From positions 310,001 through 374,000 of the forward strand of contig NZ_CP043908.1 in assembly GCF_008630935.1 (NCBI RefSeq): a stretch of 64,000 nt of DNA. The letters are read 5' to 3'. Position 1 is the first letter of the stretch, and every line of letters starts with the position of its first letter. Positions 26,169 to 34,157 of this stretch are shown one piece after another. This stretch comes from Thermodesulfobacterium sp. TA1. GTDB lineage: Bacteria; Desulfobacterota; Thermodesulfobacteria; Thermodesulfobacteriales; Thermodesulfobacteriaceae. The position numbers and the translations under genes are program-made. The notes under the pieces are model-generated. The model worked only from the letters and a program-made list of their open reading frames with translations, had not been told where the DNA came from and did no database searches.

Positions 26169-26899
26169 AGATGAAAATGCGTTTAGACAGATTTTTAGCT
26201 AACCTTGGGATAGGTTCAAGGAGAGAAGTAGTAAGTTTAATCAAAAAGGGTAAGGTAACGATAAACGGCCAAAAGGTAACAGCCACTGATTTTAAGGTCG
26301 ACCCTGAAAAGGACTTAATCCAAGTAGAAGGTGTTTATGTGCAGGTTAAGCCTCAAGGGTTTTACTATAAGTTTTATAAACCTAAAGGTTGTATAACCTC
26401 TAAAGCAGATAAAGACCTTACAGTAATGGAGTTTTTACCTAAGGACTTGCCTGGTTTAAATAGGATTTTTCCTGTGGGAAGGCTTGACAAAGATACTGAG
26501 GGGCTTTTGATTTTTACAGATGATGGGCTGCTTGCCCATCGTATTTTACATCCTAAATGGAAGCTTAGCAAAACCTACCAAGTTTTGATTGATAAAGAAA
26601 TAACAGAAGAGTCTTTAAAAAAGATAGAGGAAGGGGTTAATCTTTCCGACGGTAAGACTTTACCTTGCAAAGTCTTTTGTTTAGATAAAACTAGAAAGTT
26701 TCTGCAGATTGAAGTTATAGAAGGAAGGTATCATCTGATAAAAAGGATGTTTGGAAGGTTAGGATATAAAGTAGTAGGTTTAAAAAGGACAGCCATAGGA
26801 CCTATTGAGTTAGGAGATTTAAAACCTTCGGAAATAGTTCCTCTTTCTTTCGAAGAAATTCAAAGTTTAAAAAAGGCTTTAGGACTATTAACGGGTTAG
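26165..26899 (+). CDS. rluB: Pseudouridine synthase RluB/RsuA family
   Basis: This enzyme makes a pseudouridine in rRNA. An S4 RNA-binding domain occupies residues 1-65 (MRLDRFLANLGIGSRREV). It is followed by the catalytic domain with GRLDKDTEGLLIFTDDG, whose aspartate (near residue 107) is the nucleophile. RluB rather than RsuA is suggested by length (244 aa) and the KTYQV and GRYHLIKRMF motifs, but the exact target uridine cannot be fixed. It is coupled to polA (ATGA-type overlap) and converges with the siroheme-motif gene, overlapping it by 12 bp. Confidence 0.9.
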   Translation: MKMKMRLDRFLANLGIGSRREVVSLIKKGKVTINGQKVTATDFKVDPEKDLIQVEGVYVQVKPQGFYYKFYKPKGCITSKADKDLTVMEFLPKDLPGLNRIFPVGRLDKDTEGLLIFTDDGLLAHRILHPKWKLSKTYQVLIDKEITEESLKKIEEGVNLSDGKTLPCKVFCLDKTRKFLQIEVIEGRYHLIKRMFGRLGYKVVGLKRTAIGPIELGDLKPSEIVPLSFEEIQSLKKALGLLTG

Positions 26900-27550
26900 T
26901 ATAAGTTTTTTAGCTTTTTGCCAACCCAGTTTTTCTATAATAGTCCCTGTTCGCTCGCCTTTTTCGTTATATTCTTTATAAAAAGACAGCAATTTTTCTA
27001 AATACACAGGAATTTCTTCAGGTAATGCGTAGGTTAAAAAAGAAGCCAGTCTTGGATGCCTTCCCAGTTTGCCTCCCACATAGATTTTATAACCTTTAAA
27101 GGTTTCTTTTAACACTCCGTTAGGACAAGCCTTTATACATGCTCCACAGCCTACACATTTTTTCCTGTCTATGCGGATCTTTTGATCAACCCTTTTAAGA
27201 GCCTCTTCTTCACAAACATGCACGCACTCTTCACAAAAATTACATAACTTGCTATCCCATTTTACTTTTACAAATCCATGTAATCCAAAATCGGCGATGT
27301 ATAGTTGAGAACATCCATTAGGACAATCGGAAACAGAGACTTTAAGCCTATGATGAGGCCTTAAAGGTTGATTTTTTAACTTATTTTTTATGAATTCATC
27401 AAGCTGGGAATTTTTAACCACCTCTTCTAAGGCTGGTATCAAATCAAAAGAGCGATTAAGGGAGTTGGGACAACCTTTGGCTCCAAAACAAGTTTTGATT
27501 TCATATGCTATAGGAATAGCACCTGAAGATAATCTTTCTTCTGGTTTCAC
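26888..27550 (-). CDS. Siroheme-type nitrite/sulfite reductase half-domain with two [4Fe-4S] ferredoxin motifs
   Basis: This 220-residue protein has the coupled cluster/siroheme cysteine pattern C21-x5-C27 and C76-x3-C80. Two classical [4Fe-4S] motifs follow (C103, C106, C109, C113 and C132, C135, C138, C142). The pattern is that of the C-terminal half of sulfite/nitrite reductases such as AsrC or DsrAB. The start lies immediately before the first cysteine motif, so the usual N-terminal ferredoxin-like half-domain is missing. It may be a small sulfite reductase-like protein or a non-catalytic electron carrier. It follows the Hcp-type ferredoxin by 3 nt, in one operon. Confidence 0.8.
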   Translation of the reverse strand: MKPEERLSSGAIPIAYEIKTCFGAKGCPNSLNRSFDLIPALEEVVKNSQLDEFIKNKLKNQPLRPHHRLKVSVSDCPNGCSQLYIADFGLHGFVKVKWDSKLCNFCEECVHVCEEEALKRVDQKIRIDRKKCVGCGACIKACPNGVLKETFKGYKIYVGGKLGRHPRLASFLTYALPEEIPVYLEKLLSFYKEYNEKGERTGTIIEKLGWQKAKKLILTR

Positions 27551-27553
27551 CTT

Positions 27554-28222
27554 TTAAACCTCCTCGACGTTTTTAATTTTTCCGTCTATGGTTATGGTGT
27601 AAACTTTAAAAGGAAAATTTGTAGGTATCGTTTCTCTTATGTTTAAAAGCATTTTTACCAGAGCCCTGCAGCAGGGGACTTCCATGATGGCTATTTCTAA
27701 ACTTTTAGGCTGGGCTTTGGTAAAAATTTCTGTAAATTTTTCCAAGTATAATTCAGGAGGGTCGAACTTGGGACATCCTGTAAGGATTTTCTTTTCAGGT
27801 AAGAGTTGTGTATGAAGCATAGGATAGGCTACAGCCACACAGTCTGCGCAAACCAAAAGGTTTGCTCCTTTTAGAAAGGAGGTTGAAGGAGGAATTAATC
27901 TAAGTTTTACCGGCCAGTGAGAAAGGGAAGAGGCTATCTCCTGTTGGTTGTAAAGGTTTTCCTTAGGTAGGAATTCTTTTAGCTGATGAGAAGGGCATCC
28001 GCAAGGAAGGGAAGGGGAAGAAGCTATCTTTTTTTCTACGATTTTTATGGCACCGGTAGGGCATTCCCCTATACAAGCTCCGAGTCCGTCGCAAACCTCT
28101 TCAGAAACAAGTTTAGCCTTTCCGTCTATGATAGCTATAGCACCTTCATGACAGACAGATACACATTGACCACAACCGTTACAAAGCTCTTCTTCTATCT
28201 CGATAATCTTTCGAACCGCCAT
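27554..28222 (-). CDS. Hcp-associated type 4Fe-4S ferredoxin with large C-terminal domain
   Basis: The N-terminal dicluster ferredoxin domain has CNGCGQCVSVC. A second motif, CDGLGACIGECP, lacks one of the usual cysteines, a feature typical of this family. The 150-residue remainder includes CGCPSHQ, SHWPVKLRLIPPS, NLLVCADCVAVAY, TGCPKFD and MEVPCCRALV, which I recognise from ferredoxins found beside hybrid cluster protein or hydroxylamine reductase genes. The start could be ATG 28222 (used) or TTG 28228; GGAGG is at 28232-28236, so spacing is 9-10 or 4. An FNR/HcpR-like box sits about 70 nt upstream. Function is probably redox or nitrosative stress related (inference). Confidence 0.82.
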   Translation of the reverse strand: MAVRKIIEIEEELCNGCGQCVSVCHEGAIAIIDGKAKLVSEEVCDGLGACIGECPTGAIKIVEKKIASSPSLPCGCPSHQLKEFLPKENLYNQQEIASSLSHWPVKLRLIPPSTSFLKGANLLVCADCVAVAYPMLHTQLLPEKKILTGCPKFDPPELYLEKFTEIFTKAQPKSLEIAIMEVPCCRALVKMLLNIRETIPTNFPFKVYTITIDGKIKNVEEV

Positions 28223-28287
28223 TTTCAAAAAACCTCCTTTATTTTTTTAGATCAGCTTAAAAGATAACCTGGATGGTTAGAAAAACC

Positions 28288-28301
28288 TTGATTTAAGTCA
28301 A
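28288..28301. promoter_or_regulatory. FNR/HcpR-like operator for the ferredoxin/siroheme operon
   Basis: TTGATTTAAGTCAA fits the CRP/FNR-family palindrome TTGAY-N4-RTCAA. It is centred at 28294.5. A minus-strand TTATCT (28262-28267) could be the -10 element, which puts the box near -40, the position for a class II activator. It overlaps the uvrA stop codon. The regulator gene is not in the window. Confidence 0.55.
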
Positions 28302-31300
28302 ATTGAGGTAATTTTTTAGCACTTTAGCGGTTATGGTGTCTGCTTTTAAGAAGTCTTCTATAGGACCTTGGAAAAGTATTTCTCCTCCTTTTTCTCCGCC
28401 TTCTGGCCCCAATTCTATAATCCAGTCAGCCCATTTGATAAGCTCAAGGTTGTGCTCTATGACGATTACCGTATGTCCTTTTTCTATCAGCCCCTGTAAA
28501 AGTTTGGCCAGTTTCTCTACATCTTTTATGTGAAGCCCGGTGGTAGGCTCGTCAAGCAGATAAAGATTCCCTGGGTGGGAAGATTTGATAAATTCTTTGG
28601 CAAGCTTTATCCTTTGAGCCTCTCCTCCAGAGAGGGTTGGGCTTGGTTGCCCTAAGGTTAGGTAATCAAGACCGATGTCACAAAGGGTTTTTAGTTTATG
28701 ATGGATTGAGGGATAATGATTAAAAAATTCTACCGCTTCGGCAAAGTCCATCTCAAGCACTTCTGCAATATTTTTCCCTTTTAGCAGTATTTCTAAGGTT
28801 TCTGGATTATAGCGTTTCCCTCCACAGTATTCGCATTTTTGATAAACCGCAGGCAAAAACTTGATTTCAATTTTTTCATATCCTTGACCGTTACAATAAG
28901 GGCATTGTCCCTCCTTGGTGTTAAAAGAAAACCTACCTTCTTTATACCCTCTTTGTTTAGCCAACAAGGTGTTAGCAAAGGCCTTCCTTATGTCGGTAAA
29001 AACCCCTATGTAGGTAGCAGGGGTTGATTTTGGGGTGTTTCCTATAGGTTGAGGGTCTACCAAATAAACCCTTTTTATTTTTTCCCAGTTTTCTATGACT
29101 TTTACTCCGAAAAGTTTCTTTTTTTCTTTTTCTAAGAGGTTTTTAAGATTTTCGTAAAGGCAATCTACTACCAAGCTTGACTTGCCTGACCCTGAAACTC
29201 CTACAACTACGGTGAGGGCGTTTAAAGGGAAAGATACGGTAAGGTTTTTAAGGTTTCTTAAGGAGGCACCTTTAACGGTTAAAAATTCTACAGGTTTCCT
29301 CCTTAAACTTTTTAAGGTTTTTCTGTTCTGGTCTTTGATAGCCTCGGCGGTAGGCGAAGAAGCGTTTAAAAATTCTGAAGACCTTCCGGCAAAGGTAACC
29401 TTTCCGCCTCTTTTTCCGCCTTCTGGGCCCAAGTCCACCACAAAATCACTGGCTAAGATGGTCTCTTCGTCGTGCTCAACTACTATCACGGTGTTTCCTT
29501 TATCCCTCAATTTTTTAAGGACTCTTATCAATTTTTGAGTATCCTTAGGATGAAGTCCGATGGTTGGTTCATCAAGAATATAGGCTACACCTGTTAGGTT
29601 GTTTCCTATTTCTGCCGAAATCCTTACCCTTTTGGCTTCACCCGAAGACAAGGTGTCTGCAGACCTTCCCAAGGTAAGGTACCCTACCCCTAAGTCTATA
29701 AGATATTCAAGCCTTGATAAGGCCTCAGAAATAAGCTCCTCTGCTATCTTTTTTTCTATGCCTTCAAATTGAAGCCTTTGTAAGAAATCTTTCAGTTCAT
29801 ACAGACTAAGGTTAGCCACTTCAGGAAGAGAAAGTCCGTTTATTTTATAAAAAAATACCTCTTTACGGTATCTTGAACCCTGACAATTAGGACAGGTCTG
29901 CCCCTCCACCCTGCCAAGCCCACCGCAGGTGCTACAGGCACCTACTTTGGAATTAAAAGCAAAAAGCAGTGGGTCTGGTTCAGGAAGACTTATCATACAA
30001 GAGGGACAGGTCCTTTTTTGACTAAAAAGCACCTCCTTTTTATCGGTTTTTATCAAAATTTCTCCTTTTCCAATCTCAAGCCCTTGGTAAAAAGTCTTTT
30101 CTAACCAATCTCCCCTCCAATCTATATCCTGAGCTAATACCACCTCTATCGTATATTCCTTAAACCTTGAAAGCATTGGAATAGGAGGAATCTGGTAAAA
30201 TTCCCCGTTTATCCTTACCTTATGATAAAGGGAAGCAAGGAGTTTTTCAAAAAGGGTTTTGTATACCCCTTTACGATGTTTTACCAACGGGGCAAGCAGA
30301 GTTATTTTGTCAGGGTTTTCCTGTTTTAAAAACACTAAAGCCAGGTTAAAAAGTTCCTCAGGGTTGCGAGGTTTAAGCTCTCTTCCACACCGGGGACAAA
30401 AGGCCTTGCTAACCTTGGCATAAAGAAGCCTGAGGTAGGGTAATATCTCTGTCAAGGTGCCAACCGTTGACTTTGGGGAAAGTTCCCCTGACCTCTGTTC
30501 TAAAGCTACCGTAGGAGGAATACCTGAAATCAGGTCATAATCTATTTCTTCATGAAGTTTAAAAAACTGTTTCAGATAGGTTGGTAAGGTTTCTAAAAAC
30601 CTCCTCTGCCCTTCAGCAAATACCACATCAAAGGCAACGGTGGACTTGCCTGAACCTGAAACACCGGTAATTACGATAAACTGTTTCCTCGGTAGGTCTA
30701 AGTCTATGTTTTTTAGGTTGTGGTGTCTTATACCCCTTAGTTTAATAAGGTCTTCTTCGTAGTGATAGGTTTTTGGGTTTTCAGCCTTTTCTTTAAGGTT
30801 TAGTCCCTGCAGATAATCCTTTAAATAAATAGAGGTTGGGGTCTGAACTTTACGGTTTTGAAGAAATTCAGCGATGGTCCCTTGAAAAAGAAGTTCTCCT
30901 CCTTCTTCCCCTCCACCAGGACCGAGCTCTAACACCCAGTCAGAATTTAGGATAAGTTCAGGGTTATGTTCTACCACAACAACCGTGTGCCCTAAGCTTT
31001 TTAAATATTCTAAGGAAGAAATCAGGTTTTTAACGTCTTTAAGATGCAACCCCACCGTAGGTTCATCAAGAAGGACCAAGCACTTTTCTCCTTTTATTTT
31101 AGAAAGCAGTTCCGCTATCTTTAGTCTTTGTGCTTCTCCTCCTGATAGGGTAGAAAGGGGTTGCCCAAGCTTGAGATAACCTATCCCAAGGTTTTTTAAT
31201 ACAGTAAGGGTTTTTTTTAGAGGTTCATGCCCTCCAAAAAACTCTAAAGCCTGGTCTACCGTAAGGTCTAACATCTCGGCGATGTTTTTACCTCTCCATC

Positions 31301-33542
31301 TAACCTCTAAAACTTCTTCTTTAAACCTTGTTCCTTTACAAACTTCACAAGGAATGGTGAGGTCTGATAAAAATTGCATCTCTATTACTTCAAAACCAAG
31401 ACCTTTACACGCAGGGCATTGGGCATACTCAGAGTTAAAAGAAAAGAAAGTTTCGGGATATCCTAACCTTTTGGCGGTGTTAGTGCTGGCAAGAAGTTTT
31501 CGTAGATAAATCATGATGTCTAAATAGGTGGCTACTATCGAACGCGGAGAACGGGCTAAGGGCTCTTGGGTGAGATATAATACCTGGTCTATGTGGTTAG
31601 CTCCTTCTATTTTTTCGCAGGTCTTTAACGAGCTTTGGTTTTTTATGTCAAGAAGACCTTGGTAAATTATTTCTTCTAAAAGGGTAGACTTACCAGATCC
31701 AGACACTCCCACAATACAGATGATGGTTCTAAGTGGAATAGAAAAAGAAAACCCTTTAAGGTTATGTTTTTTAGCCCCATAAAATCTAATAAAACCTGAA
31801 GGGTTAAAGTCGTTTAAAGGAGGTTTTCTTCTTTGGGTAATTTCTTTTAAAGCCTCAGAGGTGGGGGTTTGTCGGGCAAAAATTTCCTTTGGAGGTCCAA
31901 AAAATAGGAGATGCCCTCCCTGTTGTCCTCCTTCTGGACCAAGGTCGATTAAAAGATCAGCTTGGGTTATAATTTCAGGGTCATGCTCTACCACTACCAC
32001 GGTATTTTTTTTAGAGACTAAACTTTCAAGTAGAAAGAGCACTTTTTGTGTGTCCTTGGGATGAAGTCCGGTAGTTGGTTCGTCTATTAAATAAAGGGTC
32101 TCTACCAAATTAGAGGAAAGCGCCCTGGTAAGAAGACATCTGCTAGTTTCACCCCCAGAAAGGGTTTTGCTTGCACGGTTAAGAGAAAGATAAGAAAGTC
32201 CTACTTCTTCAAGATAGGAAAGACGTCTTAATATTTCTTTAGCAAGCCTTTCTTCTGCAGGCTGAAGATTTTGTCCTAAAAAGTTTTTAATAAAATTGAC
32301 AGCCTCTTTAACCTCTAACCCATAAAAATCCCCTATGGTTAAGCCGTTAACCCTAAACGTTAAGGCTTGCGGGTTAAACCGAGTCCCTTTACATACAGGA
32401 CAAACCACCTCTCGTCTTAATTTAGAAAGAAGAATTCTTATGTGAGGTTTATAACGTTTACTTTCAAGCCAATCTATAAGTTCTTTAAGTCCATACCATT
32501 CTCCTTCTCCCCAAAAGATTTTTTGTTTAACCTCTTCAGGAAGGGATTTAAAAGGGAGGTTTAGGTTTATACTTTGGGACCTTAAAAATTCTATCAGGTC
32601 CAGTTTTACCTCAAACAAAAAAGGAAAATCAAGAATAGGTATAGCACCTTTAGTAACAGGTTTTTCTGGATGTTTTACCAAGGCATCAAAGTCTAAGACT
32701 AAAAGATTGCCAAATCCTTTACACTGAGGACAAGCCCCTAAGGAACTATTGAAAGAAAATAAGTTAGGGCTTTTCTCAGGAACCTTAAAGCCACATTTAG
32801 GACAGGCTTCTTCTTGGGTATACTCTATCTCTTCTCCATAAACACTTCTAACTTTTATCCAAGGAGCAAGCTTAAAAGCCATCTCAACCGAGGATGACAA
32901 GTCAGGTAGATCCTTTTCTGTAGGCTTTAATCGGTGAACTATCACGTCTATTTCTTCAGGAGCTTCTTCTAATTCGTCTATTTCACAAACCTTTCCGTCT
33001 AAAAACACCCTCGAAAACCCTGCAGAAAGCAAGCCATCTTTAAGATATTCAAAGTTTGTTTGGGTTTTTTGAGGTGCTGTCAGATAAATAGGGACTTGAT
33101 AAAATCTTTCGATGATTTCTTTAGCTATAGCTTGGGGTGTTTTAGGAAGAAGGTATTCTTTACAATTGGGGCAAAAAGGAACCCCACTATAGTAATAAAG
33201 CATTTTGGTGAAATGGCTAATTTCGGTAAGTGTAGCTACCGTTGAACGTGAGGTTTTGATGTAATTACCTTGAGGAAAGGCCAGAGCAGGCGGGATGTTT
33301 AAGATGGCTTTAACCTTAGGCCTAGGGAGTTTTTCAAAAAATTGCCTTACATAAGAAGAAAAGGTTTCTATATACCTTCTTTGACCTTCAGCAAAAAGGG
33401 TATCAAAAACTAAACTGGATTTGCCAGACCCAGAAACTCCGGTAACCGCTATTAAACGATAAAGAGGTAGCCTTAAATCAAAACCTTTAAGATTATTTTG
33501 AGAAACCTCAAGAAGTTCTATAAACCGTTCTTGCGATTTCAC
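28293..33542 (-). CDS. uvrA: Double-length UvrA (tandem excinuclease ABC subunit A)
   Basis: UvrA finds bulky DNA lesions and loads UvrB. Normal UvrA is about 940 residues with two ABC ATPase modules. This one has 1749 residues and four. Walker A GVSGSGKS loops sit near residues 35, 614, 961 and 1450. Signature loops are near 462 (LSGGETSR), 799 (LSGGEAQR), 1297 (LSSGEAKR) and 1637 (LSGGEAQR). Each half has its own UvrA zinc-finger cysteine sets and insertion regions. The N-terminal half is more divergent (ALAFPQGNYIKTSRSTVATLTE where the C-half has ALEQRSGELSPKSTVGTLTE). No stop, frameshift or linker repeat breaks the frame. dksA precedes it by 14 nt. Confidence 0.95.
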   Translation of the reverse strand: MKSQERFIELLEVSQNNLKGFDLRLPLYRLIAVTGVSGSGKSSLVFDTLFAEGQRRYIETFSSYVRQFFEKLPRPKVKAILNIPPALAFPQGNYIKTSRSTVATLTEISHFTKMLYYYSGVPFCPNCKEYLLPKTPQAIAKEIIERFYQVPIYLTAPQKTQTNFEYLKDGLLSAGFSRVFLDGKVCEIDELEEAPEEIDVIVHRLKPTEKDLPDLSSSVEMAFKLAPWIKVRSVYGEEIEYTQEEACPKCGFKVPEKSPNLFSFNSSLGACPQCKGFGNLLVLDFDALVKHPEKPVTKGAIPILDFPFLFEVKLDLIEFLRSQSINLNLPFKSLPEEVKQKIFWGEGEWYGLKELIDWLESKRYKPHIRILLSKLRREVVCPVCKGTRFNPQALTFRVNGLTIGDFYGLEVKEAVNFIKNFLGQNLQPAEERLAKEILRRLSYLEEVGLSYLSLNRASKTLSGGETSRCLLTRALSSNLVETLYLIDEPTTGLHPKDTQKVLFLLESLVSKKNTVVVVEHDPEIITQADLLIDLGPEGGQQGGHLLFFGPPKEIFARQTPTSEALKEITQRRKPPLNDFNPSGFIRFYGAKKHNLKGFSFSIPLRTIICIVGVSGSGKSTLLEEIIYQGLLDIKNQSSLKTCEKIEGANHIDQVLYLTQEPLARSPRSIVATYLDIMIYLRKLLASTNTAKRLGYPETFFSFNSEYAQCPACKGLGFEVIEMQFLSDLTIPCEVCKGTRFKEEVLEVRWRGKNIAEMLDLTVDQALEFFGGHEPLKKTLTVLKNLGIGYLKLGQPLSTLSGGEAQRLKIAELLSKIKGEKCLVLLDEPTVGLHLKDVKNLISSLEYLKSLGHTVVVVEHNPELILNSDWVLELGPGGGEEGGELLFQGTIAEFLQNRKVQTPTSIYLKDYLQGLNLKEKAENPKTYHYEEDLIKLRGIRHHNLKNIDLDLPRKQFIVITGVSGSGKSTVAFDVVFAEGQRRFLETLPTYLKQFFKLHEEIDYDLISGIPPTVALEQRSGELSPKSTVGTLTEILPYLRLLYAKVSKAFCPRCGRELKPRNPEELFNLALVFLKQENPDKITLLAPLVKHRKGVYKTLFEKLLASLYHKVRINGEFYQIPPIPMLSRFKEYTIEVVLAQDIDWRGDWLEKTFYQGLEIGKGEILIKTDKKEVLFSQKRTCPSCMISLPEPDPLLFAFNSKVGACSTCGGLGRVEGQTCPNCQGSRYRKEVFFYKINGLSLPEVANLSLYELKDFLQRLQFEGIEKKIAEELISEALSRLEYLIDLGVGYLTLGRSADTLSSGEAKRVRISAEIGNNLTGVAYILDEPTIGLHPKDTQKLIRVLKKLRDKGNTVIVVEHDEETILASDFVVDLGPEGGKRGGKVTFAGRSSEFLNASSPTAEAIKDQNRKTLKSLRRKPVEFLTVKGASLRNLKNLTVSFPLNALTVVVGVSGSGKSSLVVDCLYENLKNLLEKEKKKLFGVKVIENWEKIKRVYLVDPQPIGNTPKSTPATYIGVFTDIRKAFANTLLAKQRGYKEGRFSFNTKEGQCPYCNGQGYEKIEIKFLPAVYQKCEYCGGKRYNPETLEILLKGKNIAEVLEMDFAEAVEFFNHYPSIHHKLKTLCDIGLDYLTLGQPSPTLSGGEAQRIKLAKEFIKSSHPGNLYLLDEPTTGLHIKDVEKLAKLLQGLIEKGHTVIVIEHNLELIKWADWIIELGPEGGEKGGEILFQGPIEDFLKADTITAKVLKNYLNLT

Positions 33543-33556
33543 AAAGGTTGAATTTT

Positions 33557-33919
33557 CTACTCTCCTCTAATTTTTTCTATTCTTTCTTGTGCTTTTTTAC
33601 ATTCGATACAAAGAGTAGCCTCAGGTCTTGCTAATAGCCTTTTTTCGTCTATCTCATCTCCGCAGGCTTCGCATATACCATAAGTGCCCTCTTCTATTTT
33701 TTTTAAGGCTTTGTCTATTTTTTTCAGCAGTTTTTGTTCCCTATCCCTTAACCTTAGTTCAAAAGCTAGGTTGCTCTCACGGGTAGCCTGGTCTATAGCA
33801 TCTGCTAAAGGTTCATATTCTTCTACCAGTTCTTTTTTAGTTTCTAATACCTCTTTTAAAATCTCTTCTCTACGTTTTAGCAAAAGTTCTTTAAACATGG
33901 CTAATTTTTCTTTATCCAT
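33557..33919 (-). CDS. dksA: DksA/TraR-family zinc-finger transcription factor
   Basis: This is a 120-residue DksA-like protein that binds the RNA polymerase secondary channel and modulates stringent-response promoters in relatives. A long coiled-coil of charged helices covers residues 1-80 (with DAIDQATRES at its tip region). The C4 zinc finger CEACGDEIDEKRLLARPEATLC-IEC follows. An AGGAGG site precedes ATG 33919. The IS110 element begins roughly 70 nt upstream of the start, so its original promoter may be displaced or altered. Confidence 0.92.
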   Translation of the reverse strand: MDKEKLAMFKELLLKRREEILKEVLETKKELVEEYEPLADAIDQATRESNLAFELRLRDREQKLLKKIDKALKKIEEGTYGICEACGDEIDEKRLLARPEATLCIECKKAQERIEKIRGE

Positions 33920-33951
33920 TAAAACTCCTCCTGCAATTTTTATGTTAAGGT

Positions 33952-33979
33952 TTGTTTAACACATTTTGTTTTGTATAAT
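33952..33979 (+). promoter_or_regulatory. Candidate promoter reading into the IS110 left end
   Basis: TTGTTT (33952-33957) and a consensus TATAAT (33974-33979) are 16 bp apart. The predicted start, about 33986, coincides with the probable left end of the element. It could therefore express the structured leader RNA and the transposase. It seems to lie in the host flank. Confidence 0.45.
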
Positions 33980-33991
33980 AAAACAAAAGCT

Positions 33992-34157
33992 TATAAGTTA
34001 GAGAGGGACAGGGACTCCATTTTTGGTAGGCCTTTGAGCCTCTTAAGGAGTATGTCCCTCTGTCCCTCAACACCCGATAAGTTGGTTGGGCTACCAAAGC
34101 CCCAGCTACTCGGGAGGATGGTGTGAGGGACAAAAATCTTAAAAAGGAGGTAGCATC
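33992..34157 (+). ncRNA. Putative IS110 bridge RNA (two stem-loops)
   Basis: The leader upstream of the transposase is rich in paired segments. Stem 1: GGGAC (34011-34015) with GTCCC (34054-34058), and TCC (34016-34018) with GGA (34047-34049). Its loop has an inner AGGC/GCCT hairpin (34028-34031 and 34038-34041). Stem 2: TGTCCCTCAACACC (34061-34074) with GGTGTGAGGGACA (34120-34132), one bulged A, enclosing AGTTG/CAGCT (34080-34084, 34103-34107) and GGGCT/AGCCC (34088-34092, 34098-34102). Two consecutive guide-bearing loops 5' of the transposase is the layout of IS110-group bridge RNAs. Function is inferred by family. Confidence 0.7.

Noticed and set aside
33990-34020. A left target guide in the leader RNA matching the left flank of the IS110 element
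   Set aside because: I looked for a segment of loop 1 identical to the flank ending at the CT at 33990-33991 and found no convincing match, so the left boundary stays tentative.
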